Shown one piece after another: positions 32,551 to 45,054 of a DNA stretch of 64,000 nucleotides (the stretch's first letter is position 1; each line of letters starts with the position of its first letter). The DNA lies in contig CM046878.1 of assembly GCA_025667525.1 (NCBI GenBank), forward strand, positions 99,835,237 to 99,899,236, written 5' to 3'. Both the position numbers and the translations under genes were made by a program. The notes under the pieces were generated by a model. It ran no database searches, had not been told where the DNA came from, and saw only the letters and a program-made list of their open reading frames with translations. The stretch is from Glebionis coronaria. Taxonomy: Eukaryota > Streptophyta > Magnoliopsida > Asterales > Asteraceae.

Positions 32551-35500
32551 GAATAATTCGTCCCCGAATTATAGATAACGTAACTGGAAAGAAACATACC
32601 CGAATCGAACTGAGAGGGTATGAAAGATAAAAGGTCATGAAGATGACATGGTAGAAAGGAACGTGGAACGTGACATGTCCTGAAAGGACATGGAACGTGA
32701 CGTGACTGAAAGGACATATCTAATCTATAATAGAAAACGGATAAGAAGTCCGGATGAACTTGTCCGTTTCCAAGTGGCTTCCCTCTTGAAACGGTTCCTT
32801 CATAAGATTTTGATACAAATGATACATCTTGGTCCTCCTGACCTTGACTTGAAAACACGAAGAGTTCATGGTTATCAACGTAAGATAGATCCCCTGAATT
32901 TGATCGAGGGAAAAAAATCAACGTGCAATGAAATCTAACTTAACTGATAATTAGAAATGATGCACGAGACATATTGAAACGTAGTACGTGAAAAATCTTG
33001 AACGTGATACGTGAAAAATTTTGAACGTGATACGTGGAGATATGGTGAGTGTAGTATGCGCAAACATATCATGATCCATGATACGTGTAACATATCGTGA
33101 ACGTGATATGAGGAACGTGGAATGAACATGACATGTGAACATATCGTGAACATGGAATACGGCGGCGGTATCGCTAAATGCCATTTGGTGAGACGTGGAT
33201 TGTGACGTGAAACGTCTATATGAGGATAGAGAGTAATACTAAACTTGGGTTTGGTCTCTCAAGTTCTTGCAAAACTTCTCAGAACGAAAATGATCGTAAA
33301 ATCGTAAGCCAGGATACGATCATGAATGTGAACAGTGTCATGAACATGAGCGTGAAAGCAAATCGTGAAATAAGAACAAGGACGTGGACGTAAATAAGGA
33401 GCACAAATGTGAACTTTTGTCTGTCCCGATAGCTGACGGATTACCAAGTGATCGGATGAGCCTTGGGTGGAATGTGTCCGATCAATCTGTTGGTTCTGAA
33501 ATCCGTACGGATGTAAGGATTCTGAAGACTTGATCAAACTGTTGGTAATAACCCAGTTAGCATCTTGTTTCTTATGAGCTTGCGTTAATCTGGTAACCAA
33601 AATCCATGGAGATCTTGTCCCATTTCTGTTCACAATTCTGATGATGGAAAAACATCCTAGTCTGTTGGTGTTCTACCTTAACCTGTTGGTATCACAGGTA
33701 TGTAGATATGAACATGACTGTATCTTGCTTCATAGAACTTGATACATAGGAGCTAGCGAAACTCTGAGTCTCTGAATCTAGACTTCTCCTAGCGTAGGAT
33801 TTTCTAGAACACCTAATGTATTGTAGGGTTCTCTCCTTTACGCATAAGCCGAGTCATCGTAATATTAACAGTAGAAATCTATGTGATTCAATGTGTCACT
33901 GTAATCAACAGAATTGACATTGGACAATTTCCAGGGTAAAATTTCTCTTGTCATAGAATTTGCAACATAGTGTAGATATGGTCTTCCTGTTCTTCTCTAG
34001 ACTTAGAGAAAATCAAGTTATCCTCACTGAAAACACTAATGAATTTGCTTATGGAAACTCATTCTTATAATGCTGCTGGAGCATTGATGAGACTAATTCA
34101 AAATCATAAATCTAACATGACCGAGTCGTGTACGAATAGCAGTCATGGACATGTCCTGCTCTTTCACTCGTCACTCTTGGAAGCATAATCATGACAACTA
34201 GAATATTTTAGCAGTAATAGCTAACAACGCACGTGCTTGTAAGCATAGATAATTTGTACAGATTTTCCTGATGGAAAATCAAGCTGAATGTATTCAGGAG
34301 CCTGAACATCACTGTACATAATCATGAATCATAGCATGGTGTGTTGTTCGTAGTCCATAATTAGGATTAAATTCAACTCGTATATGTCCGAGGTAATGTG
34401 TTCGCAGCTTGAATCTTATCATTAGTCTGAAGGAAAACCTTCATATACTTGGGGAATACGAATGGCGTCCTTCATGGTCATGAATATATGAAATATGGTG
34501 AAAGAAATGAAAGTGTCATCGAGTAAACGTGACTGGCCTTACTGATAGGTCGATGATGGTACTGAAATTCTTGTGGCCTGATTAATACATGGCACAACAA
34601 AATGGATATACCATTTGGAGGGTACCTTGAATTTCTTAGAGATGTTCCATAATTGGACGTGAGTCATGTGTCTTGACTCGTGTCTAGGAAATATAAACAT
34701 GACATATGTCTTGACTGGTGTCTTGACATGTGTCTTCAGAAAGTATACGTGAGACATGTGTCTTGACTGATGTCTTGACATGTGTCTCGAGATGTGAAAC
34801 AAATAGAACTACAAATATTAGGTTATTATGCCAGGATTGGCAAATCGGTTGGACTACTGATCCTTGTATTTCTGATCACATCCGCGGCTGGAGCTTTGGT
34901 TGCGATTGCTAGGATAGTTGTTGTCATAGTAGTTGTTATTATCGTCTTGTCTGTCAGTTCCATGATGGTCATTCTCATGACTATGATTCATGTAACTATT
35001 CAGCTAAGTGGCCGACTGGTACCGGTTTGCACTCATATGACTAAAACGACAACTGAATGACGTACGACATGTAACTAAGAATTGGGGGCAATGATTGAGG
35101 AAAATCATCTGATGGTGAAGCATCTTCTCGTCCAATTGCTTTGCTCTGACGCCTTTGTGTTCGTCTTATAGGATCTCCAGGTTGTGAACAGCATCCGCAT
35201 CTCGTAGCGTCTCCAAACATCAGCAGCATCAACCTTTAGTAACATCTCCAAGTTATGAGCGGCATCAGCAATCTTGTAGAATATCAGCAAGTGAAAATAC
35301 GCCTGAGATGATTCAGAATCGACTAGCGAATACTCGTGAAGTATTGCAAGTGAAATACACATGGATTTAGGTACGTGTAATACACATGGAATACGGTACA
35401 TGGGGTACACATAATGCACATGAAATGATCGGTATGGGGTCGATCATTTTTCATGATTCTAAAGGAACTTATAATTGGTTAAACGGTTAGGAAAAAAAAC

Positions 35501-36465
35501 CCATCATGATAACCTGGCAATGCCAGTATATACATCATTCTGGTTGCATAGAGAAACATTAAAGTGTGGTTACACCAAATTCAACGATGATTTTCCTGAA
35601 AGCATGATCAATGAAAACCAACCATGATTATCATGAAAACAGGATTCAATGAAATCCATCAATGTCTTGCATGAAAGCATAAATAACAAAAGAGGCGTAA
35701 GACGTAATCAACATGAAGACGAAATCATCATGAGGAAACATGAAAAAACTTAACATGAAGGATGAAACTGAAGTTATATAATATAATCAGCATGAAACTG
35801 AAGTTAACCATGAAGGTATGAAAACATACTTGACATAAAAACATATTAACTTATGAGGGGACATGAAATTTTTTATGCCAATAAATCATGAGAAAAATTT
35901 TATGCATGAAAACAGTGCATGAATGCATGATGTAGTTTATAAAAACCTTTATATGTGCGAGGGGACGCCTATGGGTCGGTCCCAAAACAAAGGACATGGC
36001 GAGGGGACGCCTATGGGTCGGTCCCAAAGTTAAAAGTTTCGATAAAAGCACATGCGACTAAATAGGGCCAGTCCTGTACCAACCATTACTTAGTCATAAT
36101 CGCTGCAATAATGATACATGAAACATAAATAATGAAACTCATCTGTCAAAACTTATCAGAAAAAAATTTATGTGACTAATTATGAGCTACTGGGTTTCAG
36201 TCCACATAGCCACAGTTCACGAGGAATATCATGCATGAAAAATTCACACATAACTAAATATGAATGACGGTTGTCCATCCATATTAGTAAAACTATATCG
36301 ATGAAAATATCAAGGTTAAAACATCAAGGTGCTGAAAACATCATGGTTAAAACAACAATGCGCTGAACACATCAATACATGGAATGACAAGCGTTGGTTT
36401 AGGAAACTCCTGGTGACTACCCACTAGTCACAGGTCAAGTTTTAGAGCCTACAGGTCGAAGCCTT
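32551..36465 (-). other. Interior of G, no recognised coding capacity
   Basis: About 3.9 kb without gag or pol that I can identify. It holds many ACGTG-containing words (32640-33390), five GTCTTGAC words at 34665-34785, and a 30-bp unit repeated 42 bp apart (35957-35986 and 35999-36028). Open frames in the GTCTTGAC area only reflect the repeats. Confidence 0.6.
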
Positions 36466-36478
36466 GGCTCTGATACCA
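36466..36478 (-). other. Primer-binding site of G
   Basis: Minus strand TGGTATCAGAGCC, a perfect match to the initiator tRNA-Met complement, four bases from the LTR. Confidence 0.88.
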
Positions 36479-36482
36479 TGAT

Positions 36483-39400
36483 TGTAACACCCCACTTTGA
36501 TAAGTGGACCGTTACGCGTAATTATGGCATGTCATCAAAGCATACAAGGTAATATGTACTAAAACATACATGACCATAGGGAAAACCGGAATCAAACATC
36601 GGTTCCCAAACATAAGCCCAAAACATAATAAAGTAAAGGAACTAAGAAATGACTAAACAAGCATAGGTATATGAAGGCAAAGGAAGAAGTCTATGGCAGC
36701 TTCCATCTTATGCACGTCCTCCAAATGCTCGAGTCCTGGGTACCTGCCGTTTTGGGAACATGAAAGGAAAACGGTTGAGCATAACGCTCAGTGCACGGAT
36801 ATACAACATAGTAGGAATAACTGAAACATAAATAAGACTAATAGCAGCAGAAATGTATAAGTGCTGGAAAACCTGGTATAACTTAGTAAAACTGGTTTTA
36901 TAGTTTGAAAAGCCTTATGCTTATCTTATAAAAATTGTTTAACATGCTAACCATTAAGCCAATATAGGTCATGAAATATCAACGTGCATGAATACTTGGA
37001 GGGATGACCTCGTCATGAAAATTAGAGGGGCTGTCTCTAATTTAATATATTGGTTTGGGTAGGAGGGATCAGCTCCTTGTGAAGGATGCAAGGCACACAC
37101 CACATTCACACTGAGTAATCTATTGAAAACATGTATACTAGGATTCACCCATACGCCCCACCTGATAATATAATAAATGGCCAAAAGCTGAAAGGGACGC
37201 CACGAGCAATTACTCCGCCGTGGGGAAGTCATAACACTAGTGCCTCCAGTGTTATGGTTATGGTACCTCCATAACTAGGTGAAACTGGTCATGCATGTAT
37301 ATGGCTTTAGGTATTCTAATTAAACATAAGCAATCAAAACATATAAAACATATATTGGGTATAACAGTTGGCTGCATACGGGAAATCCTAATAAGGAAAG
37401 AATGTCCATACTGAAAGGACAGAGAATCCGTACCTTGTGTCCAGTGAACGAAGAAGGCGAACGGAAGAGAGTCCTACTTCGACCTCACTAATGCTACATA
37501 CATAGGATACATGTATAAGTATTCTGATTACTGAGTACGTAGCTAGTTTTATATCATGTTTTAGCTTGTTTTATATGTTCATGTCTTGTTTTACTGATTT
37601 TAACGTTATATTGTGTTTATCGTGTATTATGTATATTTTGATTAAGTATTACTTGTATTTCTTGTATTATTATACTTGTTGTGTAATAATAAGTAACTTT
37701 CTAAAAATAGCAAGTTTCTCAAAATAGAAAGCTTCCAAAAATAGATTTACTGCTTAAAATAGATAAGTTTCTAAAAATAGAAAGTTTCCAAAAATAGATT
37801 TACTGCTTAAAATAGATAAGTTTCAAAAAATATAAAGTTTCCATAAATAGAATTAAGATGGATTATTAAGCTAAAAAGATAAGCTTAAGTTTTACTGATT
37901 AATATTCCAAGTCATGGGATTAAATAGTATAGTTTATTAATTAATACATGTAAATTAAATAAACTATATGTTATATAATTTAATTAAATATAAGCATGAT
38001 TTAATTAAATTAAAGTGTATAAAATACTTAGGTTAAAACATGTATTAATAATTTTATTAATGTAACCTAAGTCTTGAAAATTAATTAATTATAGCCATGT
38101 TTAATAATTAATTAATATTATAGCGTACAATAAATAATTAAATACTTAGGTTAAAAACATGTACTATTAAATAATAATAATTAACCCAAGTCTATGTTAA
38201 TTAATTAATTATATATCATGCTAAAATAATTAATTAATACTATAGTCTAATTTAAATAAAACAAATACTTAGGTTTAACATGTATTCTTGTCTAAATAAT
38301 AATAACCTAAGGCATGTTAATTAAATTAATTAATAGCTATGGTTTAATTAATTTAATTCCATGTTAAAATAATATAACTTGTGATGTAACATGTAGAAAA
38401 CATGACTTGTTAAAAACATTCCCATGACAAACCCATGTTTTATATTTAAGCCGAACCAAACAGCCCCTTAATAGCCCTTGAACTGCCAACCAAACACTCC
38501 CTTAACTGTTTATAAAATCAGAAACCAACACCCCCTTACTGCCAGTTTTCCCACTGGTAGTTGTATTGTTGTCGCCGGCAGTAGCCGATTACCCCTGCTT
38601 GTATTAATTTCCCACCGATAGCATAAGCTCTTGGTTCCCACTGCTAGACTAGACTCCACCACTGGCCGCAGCCAGTGGTTCCCCCTGCTAGGCCGTCGTT
38701 CCCACTGTTTTTACAAAAACCCAGCCAACACCCAATTAGGGTTGCGGCTGGTGGTCAGAAATCATCACCGAGACCATAGAAGGTCTCGGTTTGTGGCCAA
38801 GCAACGCAAGAACACCCCCAAACGACACCCTTTATATAGAACGTATTATTTACATATTTTTAGATCGAAAACCTTGGATTCTTGATCAATTTAACAAAAG
38901 AAAAAGAATAAAATGAGATTAGGGTTTCTTACACTTGTTTAGGGTTTACGGAAAACAGAAACATGACTCGGTCCTTCTTCTTGAATTAAAGCCCGCGATC
39001 TCCTCCTTGTTTTTTTGATGTCAGTCGACGGCAAAGAAAGGAGACACCAAAAGAAAAACAAACCGACAACCATTCTTGTTATTTAGGGTTTTCTAAGATT
39101 TGATGTGTTGTCCAAAAATATGTACTCCTCCCCGTCTTTTGTTTACATGGCCAAACCAAAAACACTTGGGCCTTGAGCCCAAGTCCTACTTCTTTTCTTG
39201 TTGTCTAAAACGGCCCTTATACTTTCTCCCTATTCGTTTGTATTAATTATTTAATAAAACGTACGCGTGTTCGTGTATTTAAAATGTCGTGAATTTCACA
39301 GTTATTCACTTATTCTCATGCGTGTTTAATGTAACATTAATTACGTAATTACTTGTCGTGTTAATTTAAGTATACATAATAATAATAATCGTGTTAAATG

Positions 39401-39695
39401 TTCATGTTTACGTACTTACGTAGTTATTAATTATTCATGTTATTATAATTACTTGTACGTAACGATATTCGTCGTATTAATAATTACGTAAGTACATAAT
39501 TATCTGTTCGTGATTTCATGTTCATGATTCTATGTTCGTGATCATAATTATTATTGTTTACTTATCGTGTAATAACACGTACGTAATTCTTGTACTTATA
39601 TTCGTGATACGTGTTCATGTTAAATAAGGAAAGTTTTAATCCTGTACGTACGATCATAAGTGTACTGTTCATTTTAAAAGCATGCGGGTTTTACA
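36483..39695 (-). repeat. G 5' LTR, copy c (complete)
   Basis: 3213 bp, complete, next to the primer-binding site. TATA on the minus strand at 38830-38838, so U3 is about 860 bp. Internal tandem repeat at about 37690-37850. Confidence 0.9.
38830..38838 (-). promoter_or_regulatory. TATA box of the G 5' LTR
   Basis: Minus strand TATATAAAG, conserved in copies a (21839-21847) and b (31649-31657). Confidence 0.7.
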
Positions 39696-39700
39696 TCTGC

Positions 39701-41600
39701 CTTCTTAGCCATATCTTGATGACAGTTGGCAACAAAGTTATTACAATTCGAAGTAAGGGCTCTCATAACCTCCTCAAGCTTGGACATGGCCCAACGATTT
39801 TCCTCCTCTTGTCTCGCACGAAGGCGACACTCTCGACTTATGGATTCGGATAAAGATGCCTTCTCATCCTCTAATTACTGAATGGATCCGACATTTATAC
39901 TGGAAAAAGCACGCAGACGTGCGAGTTTCACTTTGGCACACACTAGCTTGTTGTCTTTTTGTTCTATAACTTGGGTAATTTTCAAATTCCCTTGAGCTAG
40001 GCGCTTGGAAAGATATGACATCTTCTTTTTCAATTGAGAGGCTAACGTTACCTCCTGCAACACGCCTGTGGCCAACTCTCTCATAAGCATTTCATCGGAC
40101 AGTTTGTTCAGAAGTCGGGCACGCCCGAGAGGGGTTAGATGTTGGTGGAACTCCTCACATTCGGTCGCGCTATCCAGTGCGCATGAGCGTGTGCACTTCT
40201 AGGGAGGAATGAATTTTCCAGAATTCGAAGTGCCAGCGTCAGCTTTGGTAACTGCAATGCATGGGCTGCACATTTGATATCATGGAAGTTTTAGAAAGGT
40301 GATTTTTTATTCACATTACAGGAAAGTTAGGAGCAGAATTACAATATACCTTGGCGCAAGTGTGTTTTCGCGGGGCCTTGAAAGCGAGCCCCATGAAGTA
40401 AGATCAACGCGCGGTCTGGTCAAACTCCTCTTAGGGAATTGATCCGTTGGGGAGCACGACAATCTTTTGTAGCCAAGTACAGGGATGATATCTTCTAAGG
40501 GACCGGCGCGCGATCTATCCTCAAGACCATAGTCTTTCTCACTTACCAGATCCACTTCTTCAGACGAAGACTCCATTATACATGGCATGCTCTGAATGGG
40601 AGTGGCATTTAGTGCGACTATCCTCTCTGTACCTCCGCTGGTTGTCGGAGAAGGAAACTCAAGTGTTGCGATGCGTTGACCAACACGCCATCCATTAGAT
40701 AGCTCGAATGGTGTAAGCGGTCAAGGATGCATGGTCACAGCGTACGGGTGCTCGCGCTTCACGAGTTGCGTATAAGTTAGCTCTGTTAGAATATGGAGGG
40801 AATATGAGAACATATGCATAAAACATTTGAATTTTACAGCCTTAACGAATAAGGAAAGGTATTTTTTACCATGATCAAAGTTGTCAAAGTATTGCGGAAG
40901 GTAACTTGCAGGGAGAGTAGAATGATGACTCAACCCTAATGCGTATAATAGCGCCTCTAGATATTCCTGCATCGGTATACCGTCGACATCTATTCTCTGC
41001 GCGTCTGCTCGTTGTAAGTGCCAGGGATGGGGCGGTCATCTTTCATCATAGTCTCCGGAGTAATAAAAGCATAGTCGAACAGGAATACAACCTTGTCTAC
41101 CCAGAAAAATTTGTCGTTCCATTTTTCAGAGAATTTATCTTCACCTTAGAACATTGTAGTTGGCCGGGGCGTTTAGCGATGGATATCCACCCGTTTATCC
41201 AGGACGGACGATAGAAGGCGCGGGACTAATTTATGGTTGGGTCAATGTTCTTCAATAAGCAATTGATTTCAAAATTATAGATCTTCACTGCACCAATGCA
41301 GTGCAGCTGTGACAGATGTATGCTGTAGTAGCTTAGCACGTCGATCAAAAAACAATTTTGTGGTATACGGTTGTTAGAAAACTCAAAAAACCTGGTATCT
41401 ACACCAATTTTCCAGCAGTATAACTTCCTATGTGTGCTTGCGGATCTAGCACAGTCGGATGGAGGTCTGCATAAATGTGGTATTTGGTGGCAAAAATTGA
41501 AAGTTCTTGTTCTGATATACGTGACGTCACATCGAATACATGTGCCACCATTTTTTCCTTCTCCAGGTAATTCAGTTAGGTGTTGATTTGAAGATGTTTT
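39701..41600 (-). pseudogene. Antisense ORF of F, N-terminal and middle part
   Basis: Minus-strand N-terminal domain at about 41410-41220: IGVDTRFFEFSNNRIPQ, LSQLHCIGAVKIYNFEI, as in the Transposase_28-type antisense-ORF proteins. Stops and frame changes follow. The acidic middle (40588-40316) and a coiled-coil region (40090-39875, LASQLKKKMSYLSKRLAQGN) keep the domain order of the family. The function of these proteins is unknown. Despite the family name there is no evidence of transposase chemistry. Confidence 0.75.
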
Positions 41601-41988
41601 CTGCTATGGTGACTATTTCTTGCTGTTTTCAAAATGCTGGAAGTTTTTTGAAATGATATGAAGAAGATTGAAGGTCAGCAGAACTGCATTTATACCCACT
41701 TTCGATACATGGGATCATGCGACATGTGTCCAAGGGGTTAGTTCATCCTACGGTGTTTATTAGTTGGTCCCTCTGACGTGGTTGATGTCTTTCCCAGTTC
41801 CCAAAGAGGGTTGGTACTAGTGGTGTATGACGTGGATGCATGTTCGTGGGCACATTCAAAATCATTTCATTTGCTTTGACATTGCGCACGAATTTCTTTT
41901 ACGCTTACGGATGCCTACGAAGGGGCCTTAGAGATAAATAGTCTAGTAACCGCGGTTAGAACCTGCGACCACTAGACTAGGGGTGACA
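41601..41988 (+). other. F 3' segment before LTR
   Basis: About 390 bp without a gene, between the start of the antisense ORF and the 3' LTR. It would hold the promoter of the antisense ORF, if there is one. I cannot point to a clear TATA box. Confidence 0.45.
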
Positions 41989-42570
41989 TGATGACGTATA
42001 GTCCCTAGTCGGGCTGGATAGTCCGACTAACGGGTACTACCCGTATCCGTTAGGAATGGATTAAAACTTATGCGATGCGCCCACAACCCAGGATGCCCAG
42101 TAAGTCGCTGTCGCACATACGGTTTATTACTTAACCGTGTCCTCGTCGCACTACGACAGGATCAGACAAGAATATAATCTATCTTATGATTATATTTGCC
42201 CAAGGAAAGAGGATATACACTTACCTCAGTTATGCGATAAAGATCAATCTATTTTGAGTCATTATCCCTTCCTTAGGCCGCAAGAATAGGAAGCCTAGCC
42301 AGGACTCTCTTGAGTATAAAAGGAACCCCCATGGTTCCACAAAGGTACGATACACACAAGACCCTAAACCCTAATATACTCAAATCGGTTACTTACTCTC
42401 ACGCTGGAGTCTAATCGTGGGTCACAAACCTATGGTAAGCCTAACAGTGTCTGTTTTTAGTGCATAGGGTCCTTAAACAAGTTTCACTTGGTGCAAGAGC
42501 CAGAGTCCACAAGACCTCGAATTAAGCCTAATTTGGGTCAAGCTCGGTCCATCCAACTTTTGTATCAACA
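41989..42570 (+). repeat. 3' LTR of F
   Basis: Aligns along its whole length with 13657-14238. TATAAAAGG at 42315-42323. The preceding purine-rich sequence (GACTAGGGG) is only a weak polypurine tract. Confidence 0.93.
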
Positions 42571-42631
42571 TTTTATATTTTTGTATTTTGTATTTTCAAT
42601 GATATTTACAAGTAAATGTTTGATAGATTAA

Positions 42632-43509
42632 TCAAGCAGCCAACTTTGCCAGAATCTCCAGTTTTGCTAGAGTCAAACATCTTATACCAATTTGCTTAAC
42701 GGGGTACTCAAAGCTATCTTTCGACATAGCTTTCATAAATAATTCGGCTAATTGGTAATCCGTTCCAACAAAGTATAACTCAACGATACCGCGTTTAACT
42801 TGTTGCTTTATGAAGTGATATTTGACATTAATGTGCTTCGTGCGGGAATGCTGTACCGGATTGCAGAAGATGGCTATGGCCGACTTTGAGTCACAGTACA
42901 TAGGTACTTTATCAAAGTGGAAGCCATAATCTGTGAGTTATGTTCTCATCCAAATAACTTGAGCACAACACGCAGATAGAGACACATACTCCGCTTCGGC
43001 TGATGATAGTGATGTGCAATCCTAATTCTTGGAAGACCATCCCACCAGCTTATCTTGTCCTAGAAATTGTGCACCACTAGAAGTACTTTTTCGAGTATCA
43101 TGACACCCTGCGTGATCATAATCTGAATAGGCCGTTAGAAAGAAACCGGTTTCCCTCGGATAATAGAGACTCAAATGAATGGTATTCTTGAGGGTACCGA
43201 AAGATCCGTTTAACCTCCTTGAGGTGCTTTTCAGTAGGTCTGGTTTGATATGGTGCACAATAGCATGTTGCATGTGCAATATCTGGTCTGCTTGATGTTA
43301 AGTACATGAGTGACCCGATCATGGAACGATATTTCATTTAATCTATGGGTAATCCCTCCAAGTCAGCATCTAGGGATGTGGTGGATAATGGTGTCCCAAT
43401 GGGGTCACATGAAGTCATACCATGCTTTTTGATTATCTCTTAACAATACTTAGCTTGGTTAATAAAGATACCACTTGGGGATTGGTGAACTTGAATTCCT
43501 ATAAAGAAT
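42632..43509 (-). pseudogene. pol: Pol of C: RT thumb and RNase H
   Basis: Pieces in different frames: MKYRSMIGSLMYLTSSRPDI with ARPTEKHLKEVKRIF-like sequence (43337-43116), AYSDYDHAGCHDTRKSTSSGAQFLG (43279-43022), then YCDSKSAIAIFCNPVQHSRTKHINVKYHFIK and the terminal CLTLAKLEILAKLAA (42901-42632). The order matches a copia RNase H, broken by at least two frame changes. Confidence 0.88.
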
Positions 43510-44037
43510 TTAGTTCGCCATCATTGCTATTTCAAATTTGCTGTGCATTAGTTTTTCAAACCATTTTGAAAGTTTTGGGTTTGTAGACCCGAAAATAATG
43601 TCATCAACGTATATCTGCACAAGCAAAATGTCATCCCCATATTTATATATGAACAAGGTAAGATCAATGGAACCTTTTGAGAAACCTTTGGATACCAGAA
43701 ATTTCGAGAGCTCATCGTACCACGCCCTTGGAGCTTGCTTAAGTCCATATAGTACTTTGTGGAGACGATACACCTTGTCAGGATAATGTGGATTAATGAA
43801 TCCTTCCGGATGCGTGACATAGACTTCTTGCTTCAAAGGACCGTTAAGAAATGACGTCTTCACATCCATTTGATAAATAGTGAATCCCTTATGTGCAACA
43901 TAAGCAAGGAAAATCCTGACCGCTTCCATACGAGCTACTTGTGCAAATGATTCTTCAAAATCAATACCCTCTCTCTGGTCATACCCCTTAGCTACTAGTC
44001 TAGCTTTGTTCTTGATGATTGTGTTTTCTTCATCCAT
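43510..44037 (-). pseudogene. pol: Pol of C: reverse transcriptase core
   Basis: RVT_2 core: [26 protein letters not shown], the first Asp region [39 protein letters not shown], and catalytic YVDD in [15 protein letters not shown]. Open for 175 codons and ends at a stop after EIAMMAN. This is the best-preserved part of C. Confidence 0.93.
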
Positions 44038-44463
44038 CTAGTTTTTACAGATCCATCGAAGATTTAATGGTTGTATGGTCTGTCAACAAGTTCCCAGACC
44101 TTAAGTCTTTCAAACTATTGAAGTCCATCCGTCATCGATTCAATCCAAGCATGATCAGTCATGGCTTCTTTGATGTTTTCGGTTCAGTTGTACTCACGGC
44201 GAGTGCGAACATACAAACATCACCATCGATTTCTAGTTGTTGTCTTGTACGAACATGCTGTGAAGGGTTTCCAATTACTTGAACCAAAGGGTGATCTCGG
44301 TTCCAATGATGTGTTGAAGGACGTCGTTGATAGAACGTATGCATATTTGACGGATCAACATGGCGAGTAGAAGACTCTCCAGTCTCGTGTACTGATGTAC
44401 CGAATGGGTTGTGAAAATCGTCATTGTAAAACTCGTGGTTTTCATGTTTTGTAATGACATCAT
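44038..44463 (-). pseudogene. pol: Pol of C: linker and start of RT after D
   Basis: Continues the linker (ENHEFYNDDFHNPFGTSVHETGESS, SNMHTFYQRRPSTHHWNRDHPLVQVIGNPSQ, VCMFALAVSTTEP). Stops and indels follow before the RT core. The five bases ATCAT at 44459-44463 are the left target duplication of D. Confidence 0.85.
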
Positions 44464-45044
44464 TGTACACAACATCTCATGAGTTATATTATATATTACC
44501 ACCTTTGCATGAAAACTTTATACTATCACTTACATCATGCATGAATATACACACGTTTGATCACGAGAACTATACATATTACATCATGGTTGTGAATATT
44601 CAATCATTTGGCCACTTGAACCATGAACATTATATCATGATTGTGAGTATTCAATCATGGGATCACGGATTACGTATGACTACATTTTATATGAGCATAG
44701 AATCATGCAGTTGATCACTTTGGCGACTATTAAGTCACCTGGAACACATGAGCATATGCATACGTCATTTTAGATTTTATAAAATCTAAAACCATGATCA
44801 CAAGTATTTAAGTTTACCAAGTACCTAACTCACTAAAAAATAGACACCATACTCTGTTTATACTATAAGTAATACTACGAGTCAACAAAAGCCACCTTTT
44901 CACATTTCAACTTCATACTTATCAATTTTACTACGTTTTAATAAGTGTCGTACTTTTATTTTACTAAAATAATACGTTTTATATTTACTACTTATACTTT
45001 GGCGTGTACAAAGCCAAACCACACTCTCACTTTTCCTCACTTGG

Positions 45045-45054
45045 TTATAAATAC
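45045..45054 (+). promoter_or_regulatory. TATA box in D
   Basis: TTATAAATAC about 580 bp from the LTR start, in a pyrimidine-rich context typical of a promoter. GT-rich donor-like AAGTAAGT occurs near 45310. Confidence 0.55.

Larger units (their letters stand above)
19490..39695 (-). mobile_element. Element G: long-LTR gypsy-like element inserted in antisense ORF of F
   Basis: Plus-strand outer ends TGTAACACCCC (19490) and GGGTTTTACA (39695). Flanks TCTGT (19485-19489) and TCTGC (39696-39700) are a target duplication with one mismatch. On the minus strand the 5' LTR is 36483-39695, next to a perfect primer-binding site; a polypurine tract lies at 32534-32550. LTR sequence occurs three times because the left LTR is partly duplicated around H. 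The interior (32534-36482) has no recognisable gag-pol. Ends, LTR length and primer are like Tekay/Del elements; the lineage is inferred. Confidence 0.85.
13657..42570 (+). mobile_element. Element F: Tat-like Ty3/gypsy element with antisense ORF, split by G
   Basis: LTRs at 13657-14238 and 41989-42570 (582 bp each). Perfect target duplication TTTTA at 13652-13656 and 42571-42575, inserted in the 3' region of C. The primer-binding site TGGCGCC is typical of Tat/Athila elements. Gag, protease, an RNase H-like domain and the integrase zinc region are on the plus strand; a separate ORF is on the minus strand near the 3' end, as known for several Tat elements. The reverse transcriptase is missing. 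Without G it would be about 8.7 kb. Confidence 0.9.

Noticed and set aside
34782..35060. Hydrophobic ORF that could look like a membrane protein
   Set aside because: In the interior of G, opposite strand, no homology recognised; biased composition explains it.
36466..36478. tRNA-like sequence
   Set aside because: It is a complement of a tRNA 3' end used as a primer site; no cloverleaf or internal promoter around it.
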